Of a stretch of DNA of 64,000 nt, positions 1 through 14,500 are shown piece by piece (the first letter of the stretch is position 1; each line of letters begins with the position of its first letter). A program made the position numbers and the translations under genes. This stretch comes from Certhia americana (Eukaryota; Chordata; Aves; Passeriformes; Certhiidae), in assembly GCA_018697195.1 (NCBI GenBank), contig CM031864.1, forward strand, positions 25,244,086 to 25,308,085. Reading direction: 5' to 3'. Below the pieces are notes generated by a model. It ran no database searches. It was not told where the DNA came from and saw nothing but the letters and a program-made list of their open reading frames with translations.

Positions 1-724
1 TTTTGAGCTCTTGCAGCTTGAGTTGAGTGTAAAGGACATGTTAGATGTTCTTTTGAAAACAATCCCAGCATAGTTTTTAACATCTCAAAAGCATTTAAAA
101 ATAATTATGAATGTGTTACTGCACCATTGTGTGTGTGCCCCTATGCGTGACTGGTAATAATAATAAACAAATAAATAAACACTGAAAGCAGCATTCCCTA
201 ACTTCTCACCAGTGGAGGCCTTTTGGTGGGCTGCAGAAAGCTGCTCAGGATTTACACGTTTTTCTTTTTTAATCTGTTTTTATACCATTTTGAGTAATTT
301 TCAATTTTTGGGGGGGCTTTACAAATCCTGTTCTTCCATAGTGCATTCCAGGAGCTGGAGTTGCTACAGCAAAATTTCCCATTGAATTCCTTGGGAAGGA
401 GGAGCTCCATTAAGTGGCTGGTTTCAGGATGAGGTTTGCCCTCTGGAACATGTTTGGATCCCTGATGAAAGCACAGGATTTTTCCCTGCCAAGCCTGGGT
501 TACACTCTCTGTGTCAGTGCAGACTCACTGCATGATGCTGGCTGGGTTTGCAGAATCAGGTTTTTTTCTAAAATGAATGCCAGGTACTGTGTCTGCTGCT
601 GCCTTCCCTTTGCATGCCTGAATGGCCTCAGTCTCTCCCACTGCTGCTTGGGGATAAAACTCAACAAACCTACTCAAAAGTGGGTTTTTTCCCCAGGATC
701 TGATTATTCTTTGTCACAGAACTA

Positions 725-862
725 AAGGCTGGATGAGGTTGGAAGAGACTTCTGGACATCATCTGGTCCAGCCCCATGACTCAAGCAGGGCTGTCTAGAA
801 CCTCCTGCCTAGAACCATCCCTGAAGTCCAGACACCTTTTAGACATCTCCAAGGATGGAGAT
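725..862 (-). mobile_element. CR1 LINE fragment (antisense)
   Basis: GGTTGGAAGAGACTTCTGGA then CATCATCTGGTCCAGCCCC and CATCTCCAAGGATGGAG match the reverse-complement CR1 3' end. Truncated, no coding capacity. Confidence 0.75.
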
Positions 863-3800
863 GCTGACAGGGGTGGGGCATCATTGGGATATTGACCTTA
901 CACAGCAAGAGTATCAAAACATCCTGTTTAAAGTTTTTCTTATGAAATGTGACCTTGAGCTCCACCCAAATGCACAAATAGCAGCCATGTTTTCAAGTCC
1001 TTCCCATGAGGATCAACGTGTTCCAAGCGGCAGGGTAGCCAAGGGACTGTGGTGACAATGTCTTTCTTGGGTGTCTTCTCACCACAAAAATCCATTCCTG
1101 CCTCTTTGCCATGATGGTTGAACTCACTGAAGCCCTGGCTGCAGTGTCTGGTGTGTGTTGTGGGGGTGGTGTGCATCTGGAGAGCTCAGGCTCCTGGGGT
1201 GGTTCTGGGGGTGTTCTGTGCAGGACCTGGAGTTGTCCTTGTGGGTTCATTCCGGGTCAGGATGTTCTGTGGTCCTGTGAGGCACTGCTTGGTGTGTGCA
1301 CACTGAGCTCCTCCCCAGCCTGGCTTCCAAAGCTCATGGTCAGATGTGTCCATGGTTTTCATCATCCCTTATTTTCTGTGTGGATACGGAGAGGAGGAGA
1401 AGAGATTCCTGTGTCAGCACCATCCAATGTATGCAGTCTGTGCCATGCCCAGGACACCCTTCTGAACTGGATGCCTGTACACATTCTGACAGGGGTAATG
1501 TGATTCCTCTGATGAAATTGCATCCAAGAACAATCTCCTTTGACTAGTATCTGAAGTTTTTTCATATTTGATTTGCCCCTTTGTTATAAAGTTACCCTAA
1601 ATAACATTTTCATGTGGTTTTGCTTCCAGGTAGATAGAGAAAAAAAAAGAGAGGCTCTCTTCCTGCCAAAGGATAGCACAAGAAAGGAGCCCTTATGTAG
1701 ATATAAAACAAGGAAACTCCAGTAAAATCTCATAGGTGAATGCTTCTCCCCTGTTCATCCTAATGGATCAAGACAGCCCATGTGAGATATTACTACCTGA
1801 GGCTGGTGCTCATGAATGAGTGAGGTTAAAAAGCACTGGGCTGACATATAGGAATTTTGCATCTCATCATTCATTCTATTTCTAACTGATGCATTTGGTT
1901 CCTCCTTTTCAAATACAATTATTTTGAAGAATATTTTATGGTATAAAAAGAAAACGAATGCTTTGGTTTTCCTTTAAGTGGCTTTAATGACGATTTGCTC
2001 AGGTCTAGAAAGCAGTTTAAAGGTGCTTTTGGCTCCTTTGAAGAAAAGTGTCATCTTGATATAAATCAGGAATATTTTTTTTTAAGGACTGTTAGCAACT
2101 TACCTGAGTCAGTCTGTGGCATCCTTATGAAGAAAAGCAAAATACTTCAAATGAAGTTCACATGTCTCTAGAAATGGGTTTGTCAGAGGGGAGGCATCAA
2201 GGGAAATGTTGACAGATATTTAATTATAATGGCAGTAGTGGCTGTTGCTGTGTTAATGGCATCTGGCAGCAGAGTCACTGCCATCTGTTAGTGCCCTGAA
2301 ATCCTGGAGATGGTGCATCCTTTATGGAGGAATTAACAATAATTAACAAATCTATCACATGAAATCACCTTGATTGGATGACAGCCTTACCTTGATCATG
2401 ATTAATTGCAAAATAATATGGAATGAAATGTCCACTATTCTTTTTTGCTACTGCTGCTCTACAAGAGCAGCATCCTGGGGGATTTCCTTTCAAGCCTGTG
2501 GTGTGAGGCAGCATTTACTGCATTTATTGTAAATAATCCTTATAAGCAGAGCTAGATTAAAAACAAATTTCTGCATATTCATTTCAGTTTGTAAAAGATT
2601 AGGTCTCTAAAAGCAGTTGTGGTTCTGTTGGTGCATGGTAACTTACTTAATGTTAAATAAGGGAGAAAATGAGGTTGGACTGCAAGGAGTGACCTTTCAG
2701 CCAAGGTCAAGTCAGTCTGGAAGACCAATCTGACTGCATTAAAGCACTTCAAGGTGTTTTTGTTAGCTTAGTATTAGAAGCCAAGCCATTAATTTCTGAT
2801 GAGTCAGTTTGTCTTCAAAGTGATGAGAAAAAAGAATATTCTATTTGTTTGCATTTGGAAGAATTATTTTTGAATATCTATTTTTATCCAAGCCAATGTT
2901 TCGATCAGTGCAATGAACTATCGCTGCCGTAAGTAAGAGTTATAAACAAAGCAATGAGCCAATTTGAGACCTGGTTGGGTTTTATTTTTCTCTTAACTCT
3001 TCCTTTTCTGTCTGTTCCTGCTGAGCAACAGATGGAGAAGGTAACATACTCTTTGCTTAAATAGAATTGTAATAGATAATTGCAGTGTGGTAATTTCAGG
3101 AGCAATAGGAGGGAAAGAGTAAACGCTGGAATCTTGAAGTCAACTAAACAGGAATTTTATTTCTCTTTTCCCATGCTTGTCAGTTAATAGTCTGAATATT
3201 ACTCTGGGACCCACAGTGGGTAGGTAACATATACTTTTCTTGTGTCTTTCTATTTGTTCCTAAGTGCCAGAAGTTTCTTTAGGCTGGGGATTTGGTCTGC
3301 TTCCAGCTCCTGGTAGAGCTGCACTGACATCAAACCACGAGCAGAGGTGTGGAAAGCTGAATTTGTGCTGCCTTGATTTGTCACAGCTCTCAACACCAGA
3401 GCTGTAGATCAGCTTCCCCTTCCTATCACATGGAGTACATCTGAGGATAAAGGCTCACCTGGTACAGGAGGCTGGGGTTTAGCTGATTTATGGCTTTGTT
3501 GTCTTCTCCATAAATACCTTTTCCATGAGACCCATCCCTCTCTTTTTGTTTGCTTTGGCAGCCATGTGAGTCAGACAGGAATGAGCTCATGGGTTGTGTG
3601 TCCGTGTACACGTGTTCATCACACACAACACGTATGTGTCACACCCTCCTAGCACTGTTAAAGTTAGAAGATGCTTTTTAAAAAGTGATTTTGCCTTTTG
3701 TTCTGCTGCTCTGGTGTGATGTCATGGGATCCTGAGCAGGCAGTGGCTGGTGGGGTGTAGCAGACACAGACACCCTTGTTAAGGCCTGGAAGAAGGGCTT

Positions 3801-4432
3801 GTTTCTCTCTCACTGCTATTTTCATGCAAGGCACTGTTCCGTGGTTAGGAGGATTAGAAGATATGCATTAAACAGTGTTAAATATGCTAAGGCAGTTGAT
3901 GTTTACAGCCCTTGTAGAATTATTCATTAAAATATTAACTGCAAGACAGCCTCCTTCTTTTTTTTTCATTCAGTGATTTAGTAGCCCTTTCCAAAATTTT
4001 ATTGTGTGATTCAGACATTTAAAGACTAAATAAGGCTAAATAAAACCACCAAAATTACCCACAAAAACACTAATTCTTGGGTTTATGTTTCTTAAATTGC
4101 CATGGGTGTGACATGCCTAAGAAATACAGAGTGATTTGTGGAGCAGGTGAGCTCTAAGATTTAACTCAGGCCTCTCCCATTTGTACCATCAGCTTCCCCT
4201 AACATGGGGAACTGGGAAGATCTGGAAGGGGCTGTATCCCTCTGAAGGATTTTGGAGATAATAGATAAGTGTATGCACAAAGTCTTGAATTGCAGAAACT
4301 CATGACATGATGAGGAGGTCTTACCAAGCAGTGCTGGCTCTCAACTCTCCCCTCCCAGGCCTTTTAAAAGATGTTTTTAATGGTTCTGGTGCTGTGCAAA
4401 GGACAGGGTTGTGTTCTTGTCCATAAACACAG

Positions 4433-4915
4433 ACTGGTTTACCTTGGAAGGAACCTTAAAGCCCATCCAGTGCCACCCCCTGCCATGGCCAGGGATACCT
4501 TCCACTATCCCAGGTTGCTCCAAGCCCCATCCATCCCTGCCTTGGATATTGCCAGGGATCATGGGGCAGCCACAGCTTCTCTGGGCACCCTGTGCCAGGC
4601 CTTACCACCCTCAAAGGGAACAATTTCTTCCCAGTATCCTATCTAACTCTGCCCTCTGGCAGTGAGAAGCCCTGTCTTTTCCATCCATGCCCTTGTCCCC
4701 AGTCCCTCTCCAGCTCTCCTGGAGCCCCTTTAGGTGCTGGAAGGAGCTCTGAGGTCACCCTGGAGCCTCCTCTTCTCCAGGTGAACACCCTAAGCTGTCC
4801 CAGGCTGGCTCCAGAGGAGAGGGGCTCCAGCCCTTGGAGCATCTCTGCGGCCTTCTCTGGACTCTCTCCAGCAGCTCCACATCCTTATTTTTGGGATCTT
4901 CAGGGCTGGTTTGGA
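4433..4915 (-). mobile_element. CR1 LINE fragment (antisense, ~480 bp)
   Basis: Reverse-complement CR1 running through CTTCTCTGGGCACCCTGTGC, TTCTTCCCAGTATC and TTCTCTGGACTCTCTCCAG. One of the two longest CR1 pieces here; only the 3' terminal region, no reverse transcriptase. Confidence 0.85.
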
Positions 4916-5455
4916 CCAATTTTGTGCCCAGTTTTGTGGCTGAGCAGGTTATGTCTGCCATTGCTGCTCTTCACCAGCACATTTGACACGTACCTTCTCC
5001 TGCAGACAGTCCCTGGATGCTGATGTTTCCCTGCTCTGTTCTGAGCCAGCCTGTGGGTGCTGGGTGATTCTGGGAGTGCCTTCCCAGTGCGTTGCCTTGC
5101 TTGGTGAAGGTGGAGGCTGGTGTTGTTACTGATTTGTATGAGCACCCCCCATTTTCCATGGACCACTGGGGAGTTACCAGACAGTATGGAGTTTGATCCC
5201 TGGATTTCATCCAGTGACCCAGAGGCAATTCCTTATGCCACCGAGTCCAGGGCATTTGAAAATTGCCTACCTGGGGTAATTTCATCGCTTGTGTTACCTT
5301 TAGTTTCATTTTTGCTAGGCTTTTCTCATTCAGGTGTGCAGGCAGAAGAGCCTGGACTCAGCTGAGTGTGACACCCTGATGACAGCTGCCTGTCACCCTC
5401 TTTATGCTTAATAAATACTGATGCTGTCTCTGTTGTGTGCTTTTGTGTGTTTCAG

Positions 5456-5532
5456 GAAAAAAGTGCCAGTTCAAACGCAAGACTCAAATCTAATAAAGAG
5501 ATCCCAGGATTAGTACATCAACCCAGAGCAAA
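5456..5532 (+). CDS. C1orf21: C1orf21 coding exon (EKSASSN...HQPRA)
   Basis: The exon follows a TTTCAG acceptor and is followed by GTAAGT. It starts in phase 0 (GAA AAA AGT) and ends with two bases of a split Asn codon. It encodes 25 full codons matching the middle of C1orf21. An AATAAA lies about 45 bases upstream of the acceptor in the intron; it is probably chance. Confidence 0.95.
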
Positions 5533-8500
5533 GTAAGTTCAATTTCTGTTCTTTAAATCATAAAACAAGTAAAAACAAGCAATGGCTGTGAGGTTCACAA
5601 TTACTGCCTAGCAAAGAACAAATGATGACTCCAGCAGCCCTAAAGTCATGCTGAGTTAAGTACTAGAGGTAAGATCACCTGTGTCCCAAGACTGGGAAGC
5701 ATCCTCTCCTTTGCACGGCAAAGATGCAGGACTTGAAAAAAGGTGAGATGCATCCTATTGTGCCTAACAGAAGACCCTGTGCTATTTCTCAGCTTTCTGT
5801 ACAACTTAGACAGAACAAACTTCTCTATATCCACTAGTGTTCCTAAATACAATTGTGTCAGTCCCAGGGAGGTTTTTGCTAGCTCCTGGTTTAGGCTCTT
5901 CTGCCTGGGACTGGGAATGGTTAGGTTGTTAAAATAATGGTGGTTCTGTAGCTGCGAGTTCTTCCCTGCTTGGCTGGCAGTTCTATGCCCATGCTCTGCC
6001 TGAGGTCAGTCAGTGTTACATGAAATATTTGCCTCTTATGGCAGAGCTTGGTTATTGATAGTAGTAACTCATTTCTTTTCTAAGTCAGTGTTACATTTTA
6101 ATCACTAGCTAGCTGAGAAATAACAGGTTACACAGAGCCACATATCGGGTTCATGAGGAACAAGTGAAAAAGGTTTGTGATTTGGGTTTTGAGCATCAGT
6201 GGAAATGCTGCTCCTTGTGCCCTGCCCTCAGGGCACTTACTAATTTAAACTTGCTGCCTATCAAGTGCCTTGAACACAATTTCAAGTCTGGAAACTTTAG
6301 TTATTTCCTAATCAGCTGACAGTGTAATTCAGCCCCTTTTCAAAGGGAAAAGCTGAGTGCTTTGGATGTAATTACAAAGAAATTCATAGCAGGGAGGTGG
6401 AGGTAGAAGCACTCTTCAGCAAGGCTGTGCTTCATTATTGTGACTCAGTCCTTCCCAGCAGGGTCAGAGATGTATTAAGATGCTTTAACATGAGGCTAAT
6501 TGCTCTGGGATAAAAAAGGGCTGTTCTTTTGATGGGTCATCTTTTGGTACATCCACAGCAGGGAAATTGCATGGGGGCAGGGCTTCCATTTCTTCATAAA
6601 ACTCGAATTTGAAAAGTCCATGCAGAAATCAGAACTGGCCAAAAAGCCTATTTTTTGCATTGCATTGACAGAGATAAATATTTTTGTCACAGACCTGCAA
6701 AAATAAGGAAACTTCCCACAGAGGTGCAGAATGGAACATAAGGTTGTTGGGTAGATCCTCCAGTGTTTGCCCAAGGCTCTGCTGTTTGCCCAACCTACAA
6801 CTGCATTTCTGTTCATAAAGTGGCCACATGTGTTTGAGTTAATGCTAATTGCCAAGTCAGCAAACAGATGTTATAATGTACAATTTATTTTTTTTTTAAG
6901 GTTCATTTTCTAAAACCCACGACAGTTCTGACTGCAGTGAGGGGTGGCATTAGGTGGAAAAGATCTACTCTGCTGGAAAGCACAAATTAGTAGATAGATC
7001 ATTAGATGCATGTTATAGTACTGTTCTGGTACAATGGATGTTACTTCTAAACAAAAGATGGACTAAGTACCAAATTTTAAATTATTTTACAGTATTTTGA
7101 TGTCAGCTGAAAAGTAAGATTATGAGGGCTCTTCCCTGTGAAGGAGGATTTAGATTTTTCCATCCAGAGCCCTGGACTGTAAAACCAGGGGATGTAGGGA
7201 GCCAGCAGTAGCTTTATGGGGGTCTCTGGCTGAGAGAAGAGGATTGGTCCCCCCTCTTGACACCCAGTCCTGGTGCCTGCCACACCTTCAGGCCTTCCCC
7301 CTGTACCCTGCCCTGACCTCACAGGCACTTGCTGTGTCTGTTCATCAGCAAACTCACCCCATTGACACCTTGAATGATCAAACACACCCACCCAGTACCC
7401 TGGGACAAGTTCATCACGCAGGGAGTGACAGCAGCTTGAAGCATAAAGGGAAAGTGGTTGTTTCAAACCAGTTTTAACAGACTCTCAGAATGGTTTGGGT
7501 TGGCACATGAAAAATCAGCTAACCCATCCTCCCTGCCATGGGCAAGGACACCTTCCACTAGACCAGATCTGTAGGATTATCATGTGGGAATTTTCAGGGA
7601 TATGACTATAAAACACTCATTTCTTTTCCCCCTGCCTTCTTTTAGTTCTCTTACGAATTATGGTTGGGGTGAGTCACTACAGTATTATTTCATTTTATTA
7701 GAAATTGGATTTATGATGTTGTAAAGGCAAGACTATTTTTCAAGCACTTGCCTACTCAGAAAGGGCTGCACTGCCCTAAAATCTCTCTCAGAGGCACCTG
7801 AATATGCAGGTGATGGGTTCAGCTCTCCCAAAAGAAGCATCTCTTCTCCATCTGAGGTGGAGGTGGGAACCTGAGAGACAGGCAGACAGCTGGGGAAAAG
7901 AACTCCCTCAACCACTGAAAGGTGAATTGTTCCTGCTCCTGAATTGCCAGCTTTAGGTTTTAATGCCATTTCTGAGCCCTCCTCTTGTGAACTGAGCTTC
8001 ATTTATGTCCCACATAAGCAGATCTTTGTATACGTTCAGCCGATAGCAGGGAGGGCTCAATGCTGAGCTTTGTGGGGCAGTGCAGCCCGTTGTTGGGCAC
8101 TTAGGGAGAGCATTAACTCATGACAGCTGAAAGGATCGCTCTAAGGAAGAGGGGAAGGGTGGGAATTCAGGAAGCTGAGCCAGCTTTCTGTGCTGGGGAG
8201 GATCTCCAAGAGCTGTGTGTCCTTCTGACCGTTTGGCATCATTGTTGCCACTGGCTCCAGTCCCCATCCTCCCTTTTTTACATCTTCTTGTGTTGCACGT
8301 GGAGTCCCTGGCACATTTCCCAGCTGCCTGTGAGCCCCCATGCTCCTCTGTGCTGCAGGTCCAGAAGATGCTCCAGCCTCACCTTCCTGGAGGGGTGTTA
8401 CTGCTGCAGGAGGACTATCCCCTAACAGAAGTAAACACCCCAAATACCACCTGCCATCCATCCTCACCCTTGTCTCCTCATCCTTTCTGTGTTTTTAGCT

Positions 8501-11500
8501 TGCAGGTTCCCCATGGAAAAGGACCTGTGTTCTTGTGTTACCATCAGTGTTTTTTAGACAGTGAAAAAAAGAATATTTTCCAGCCCTCTTTACTAATGCA
8601 AAATCATATCACTGAGCCTCTTGGTGCTGAAGAATTAGTTGAAGTGAAGGGGCTGGAGCACCAGGAGTGGCTGAGGGAGCTGAGGGAAGGCTCAGCCTGG
8701 AAAAAAGGAGGCTCAGGCTCTGGCTCTGCACAGCTCCCTGACAGGAGGGTGCAGCAGTTGTCAGTCTCTTCTCCCCCATAACAAGTGGCAGGATAAGAGG
8801 ACAGTCTTTAACCTCACATTGTGGGTGTCTATGGCAGTGAGGTTGGCATTCCTCAAAAACCTCCTGTCCTGACAGAGAAGGGACTCTCACTCTCCCTCTC
8901 AGAGGGAGAGGTACTGGGCTATTAACTTCCTGCAGGCAGCCTGGAAAGGGGAACAGTCTCCTCTGGATGCATGTGGATCCCCATTACCACCCCAAGTGTT
9001 TTGTACATGTACACAGAACTAAATGCAGTAATTTTTTGTGGGCAAACAAAAAATAGGAAGAAAAAAAGATTAAAAATTGACATTGTAGATGAAAAGCGTA
9101 AAGTGATTTGTTTTTCACAGTGGTGAAAGCTGACAGCTGGGCCCCTCAACAGCCCTGGGCTGTTTGATAATGGAAGAAATCCTGTTGGTATTGATACTGT
9201 TCCTTTGCCTTCCAGCATGCACATCTCCGAAAGCCAACAGGAATTCTTCAGAATGCTTGATGAAAAAATTGAAAAGGTAAGATGCAGTAATGTAAACATC
9301 CAGTCTCCCTCAGGGGTGGGCACAGCTTTCTCAGCTTCATGGGGAGGACAGTGACCTGCTTGCTGCAGCTCTCCGGGTTCTCCATGATTTGGAGGGGTCT
9401 GGCCCAAGATTTCCCTTCCAGCTCCTTGGTTAGATGGTTCAAGTGCTAAGAAGACCAGGAAGGTCAAGGGTTTGCAGGAGCTACTGAGAGAATGCTTTGT
9501 TTTGTGGGAATGTCACCACTCTGGGATTAATGGCAGGCTAACTCAGATGTTCAGGATATACTGAATATATATATGCTGGATAAAGGTGAAGAGCAATGTG
9601 GGGTTTTAGTTGTTGCTGATTTGATCTTTCATCTCATCTCCATGGGAGACAATGGAATCCTAATGCTGGTAGTAGCTGGGATATCCCTGGAATTTCTTGC
9701 TGAATCTCCTCAAAATAGCCACTGGCTCGAAGGGATGGTGTGGCTGTAAGTGTGGATAACCCTGCCCCATGGCTGTGCAGTGAAACTATGGCACTGGAGA
9801 TGTTTTGAAGAAGAGGATGAATAATTCGTTGCATATCTCAGCTGTCCTGAGAGCAGCTTTTGTGTGCTTCAGAAACCTTTTTAAATGACACCTTTGGTTT
9901 CTTTGTGGGACATCAGTGAAGAGGCTGGAGCACAGATCATCCTGGGAGTGGCTGAGGGAGATGTGGGAGGCTTTACTCTTTACACTGCCTATTTTGGAGT
10001 CGTGCATCTTGTTTAATACTTCATATAAAATATTTGCTTCCTCAGTAGTGCTAATTTGTACTCCCAGTTTCATAAGGAAGCATTCCTTTATGGAAAGTGA
10101 AGTCAGATACTGGAACAGGCATCTCAGAGAGCCAGTGGATGCCCCAGGCCTGTCAGGGTTCAGGATACATTTGGGCAATGCCCTTAACAACATGCTGTAA
10201 TTTCTGGTCAGCCCTGAAGAGCTCAGGCAGTTGATGATTGTAGGTTTTTCCAACTGAAATACTTTAGTCTAATCTATTCTTCTGTTCTGTTCTGTTCTAT
10301 TCTATTAAGTTGTCATGTTGGGTTGCAGAGTAGAAGGGAAATTTTTACTTGCATGGCTCTGAACTTCTGCCATTTTTGCCAGCACTCCTGGTCCTTGAAG
10401 TCAGAGTGCTACAGTGGGTGCATCTCATATTTGTCCCAAGCAACACTTTTGCTACTTTCCTCTTAAAAGAAAAGATTATGAAAACAAAAGAGGACATAAA
10501 GGGGAAGTGTGAAAGTGAGGAGTTCATAGATTCCTGAGAAGAATGTTTCTGTACCCAGTATTTCACTGGGGTAAGATTTTATGTAACCTAATGCATTTAA
10601 AAGTGGAATATTTCTACATATCCATAATACAGCTGTGTCTCCTTTGAATAAATGTATTCACCCTATGAATATTCAGATGCTTTTCTTGGACATTACCACC
10701 TTCCATAATGTTGGGCACAGAATCTCCAGTGAAATGGATTTTCCAAAGATGTATCTTACCTGCAGACCAGACAATGCTATTAGCCTGTATCTAATTATGA
10801 GTTTTGGTTTATTTTTGTTCCTGAGGTCTGTGGCAGGGCACTAACACCCTAATTCCCCAGCTGCCATGCTGAGGTGCAGCTGACCCTGTCACCTGTGCTT
10901 GGAGCTGTTTGAATCTGCTTTGAGATGTTCCCAGGTGATCTCCAGGGCTAATTTACCTTGGGGATAATTTATCTTTGGGATCAGGAGATTGTCTGTTCAG
11001 AGGAAATCCACAGTTTATCTGTCAAAGAGACCAAGTTGCTGACAGCTGATGGGATTGGCAGGAGTTAATGTGCAGCTGAATGTGGGATTTATGTTCCCTG
11101 GGGACCTCCTGTGCCTGAGGAAATAGTCTTCATTAGAGGAGTTTTGGGGTTTTTAATTCATCTTTGCTCGCAACACATTTTTTTCCTAGGTGTTGTCACA
11201 AATGTCAAAAAGATTGGAAAATATAAGGGTTTCTGTCTGATCCGTAAATAGCATTTTCAATCCCTTCTCAAGGGAAATGGAGGACAACAGTCAAACATTC
11301 AGAAGAATTGTATCAGTGAGCAGCTCAGAAAGTGGCAGCTGAAAAAGTCTGCGGATGTGTGTGTGTGTGGGGGGGGTTGCCTGTGGCTGGTGAGGTCCCA
11401 AACCTTGTGGTGTTCCCATGGCTACCATGGCTGTTGGATTTGTGATGGAGATGCTGCTCTGTGGGCTGTGCTGCAGAATCTCCAGTCAGGAGCAAAACAG

Positions 11501-14500
11501 CCTCAGCTCCATCGAGATCCCAAGGGGTGCTGGCTCACCAAATCCAGGTGACGTGTGAGCATTAGGCAGGAGCATCACAGAGGTCCTTGGACCTGGCACA
11601 GCCTTTCCATGGACAGGGAGGGCAGCTGAAGTAGGACTCCTGCAGTCAGAGTGTGGAATGGAAAGAACACGGGGTGGTGTTTCATCAGCTGCAAGCAGGA
11701 AGTATTTATGAGTCTTGGAGATCAAAAAAAGCATTATTGAAACAGTCTGGAGAGTTTCTCTGGAAGTCCTGCCCAGAGAAACACATTCCTGGCTGCCCCT
11801 ACACAGCTCCACTGCCTCCTGCAAATGTCACCCAAAGGTAAAAAACAGAATGTCATGAAGCATGGAGCTGCTGTCTACCAAAATTCAGTGTCAAAACACT
11901 CTGAGTCGTTCAGAGGGGGGGCACCTGCTCTGTCTCTGAGTGAGTCTGTCCCTGCTTCAGGAGCTGGAGCTGAACTGGCACATACAGAACTGCCTCTGAT
12001 GGTGGTAATGTCATTCAAAGGGTTTGCTGGAAGGAAGGAATACTGGCATGAGGGCTGGGGAAGGACTGTCTGAGAATGTGGAAGTCAGCCTCGAACGTAG
12101 GCTTAGATATTGGCTCTGCTGGAGTCAACCCAGTCCTTTCAGAAACACCAGAATTTGAGGTAAAAATACTTCCAAGACGTGATGAGAAGCAAGAGTGACA
12201 GGTTAGGTGGGAGACTGGGAGCAGCTGGAGAGAGCTGAGCAGCTGGCAGCACAAGAAGCTGTAGTTACTGTACTGCTGTAGCTGTAGTTAGAGTATCCTG
12301 AGCTGCCAGAGGGACATCCACAAGGACCATTGAGTCCAACTCACAGGTCAACCCCAAGAATCCCACCACATGCCTAAAAGTGTTGTCCAAACAATTTCTG
12401 ACCTGTGGCAGACCATGGAGAGGAGAGCAGAGGGGAAGACCAAGGTGCTGTGTGCAGCATGAGGCCCTGAGTGGTGGCAGAGCAGGCTCAGAAATGTTCC
12501 CAACATCTGCCAGCAGCTGCAGCCAGTCCTCTCATGGCTTCCCACTCGCTGAGGTTATTGTGAGTAGAGTCATGGGCTTTGCTTTGGGAGACAAAAAGCA
12601 CATGTGTTCCAGAGTTCAGGGGGACATGGAACAGAGACAAGCAGTGGGAAGGAGGCAGCTCATCTGCTTGTCAGCCTTATCATCATTTATTGAAAATTAG
12701 CCTGAAATCACAGAAATATATTCCAGTGGAGGATGAGCAACAGGTAATAGCAGCAATTAAGCTTAAGAAGAGCATTCCCTGGAGTAAATTAGAAAGATGT
12801 GGGTCAGGAGTACAAGTGATTTACTTGACCTGAGAGATGAAGGCAGAAATACACAAAAATATGGCTTTGGAAACCAGAGAAGGAAGCAGAGAGGGACAGA
12901 ATAGTCCTCCTAGAGGAAACTGCTGCTGCTGGATAAATCTGAGATCTGCTGTGCCCAGCAGAGGAGAAATGGGCTCCAGTAGCTGCAGCTGGGACTGGGA
13001 TAATCACTGTGCTCCTGAGGTGGGATAAATCTGGTTTTGAACTATCAGCTCTGATTAAGAAGATAGAAACATGTCCTTGTATCAGGCCATTTGTGTTGGT
13101 ATTTAGGCAAGTAAATTGATGACCTGAGTTCTCTCCAATCTGATAGATCAAGGACTAATTTAGCCAGATGTTGCATTTGGACTCAAAAAGATTTGCTGTG
13201 AAACATACAATGAAGAATTAACCTGCCTCTCCTAAAGTTCTCCAGCCTTTAGTTTTTTTTTTTTCTTCTTTCTACATCTCATATTTATTTGGACCCTGAT
13301 TCCACAGAGCTCCATGCAAATTCCACGTTACCCTCTGAAAAGAAATGGCAGCACAGGAAGGACATAGACCTGTTGCTGGAGAGGGACTTGGGACAAAGGT
13401 CTGGAGTACCATTTGGCAAGGGGAAATGGCTTCCCACTGCTGGAGGGCAGTGTTAGATGGGATATTGTGGAGAAACCCACCTGTGAGGATGGGGAGGCCC
13501 TGGCACAGGGTGCCCAGAGGAGCTGTGGTTGCCCCTGGATCCCTGGCAGTGTCCAAGGCCAGACTGGATGGGCCTTGGAGCAGCCTGGGATAGTGGAAGA
13601 TGTCCCTGCCCATGGCAGGGGGTGAGGCTGGGATGAGCTTTAAGGTCTCTTCCCACCCATACCCTTCTGGGATTCCATGAATTGCACGGGGTGTCTCAGA
13701 GCAGAGTTGATCCTGGGCACAGCCCTGCGAGCTCAAGTACATTGCCTTCAAGTCCCACCAGGGCTTGCCTGAAATAAATAGAAATAAAAATGAAAAGCTT
13801 TAACATATGAAGTGTTGACTGTGGAAAAGTTATCCATTTAGTGCTTGCTAGCAAAAACATCTCAGTGATGGCTGTCCTGGAAAATGGTTGGAAAAACAGC
13901 TGGGGTCTCTGAATCGTATATGGAGCAGTACAATGATCTGAAGGAATTACCTCCCTGAAGTGTATGTTACTGCTGGAGGCTGTAGCAGAGTGTATAGGCA
14001 GCTGTCTCCCTGTAGGAAGAAGGCTGAAGGGTAGTGGAAGAATTGAAGCCATTCCTGGGATTATGTTTGGGGATTGTAACCCCACAAGAGTAGCACCTCT
14101 GGCTTTGTGGTTCAAAAGGGACCATGGCAAAACAAACCTGGGCAGCTGTGCCAAGGGATAAACCATCACTGGTTCCATCTCCTGCATGGTTACAGTGGTT
14201 TGTAAAAGATAATCACAGTGCAAACATGCTCATGGACAAAAATGAGGCTGAAAATGTAAAGATGTGTTGCTGTGAACTCGAATGGTTACCCTGAGCCTGG
14301 GACATGGGGTTACCATCCCTATGGGGGATGGCACTGTGGGTGAGCACTGGCACTGGTGTTGGGGTGGGTGTGCAGGGATTTCTCCTCTCCTCTGGCCCCT
14401 GGGAACATACACAGCCCACGGGAAGGATGCCGGCAGCAGCTCCCTGCATCCCTCGTTAGTAATGCTGCCCATGGAAGCGGGGAGTGGGCACAAAGCAGCT

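Larger units (their letters stand above)
1..5455. other. C1orf21 intron, 3' portion (no coding exon seen)
   Basis: This is intronic relative to the C1orf21 exons. It holds CR1 antisense fragments at about 725-862 and 4433-4915. The section from about 1.56 to 3.1 kb is AT-rich and free of recognisable repeats. I looked for the preceding C1orf21 exon and did not find it. Confidence 0.7.

Noticed and set aside
5411..5416. AATAAA just upstream of a C1orf21 acceptor as a gene end
   Set aside because: It is intronic and followed directly by a well-supported exon; such hexamers are common in AT-rich DNA.
8215..8781. 188-codon plus-strand frame
   Set aside because: Its 3' third is CR1 and the rest matches no protein I know; intronic for C1orf21, with no splice or start support.
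13272..13751. 159-codon minus-strand frame
   Set aside because: It lies almost wholly within a sense CR1 fragment and reads the non-coding strand of it.
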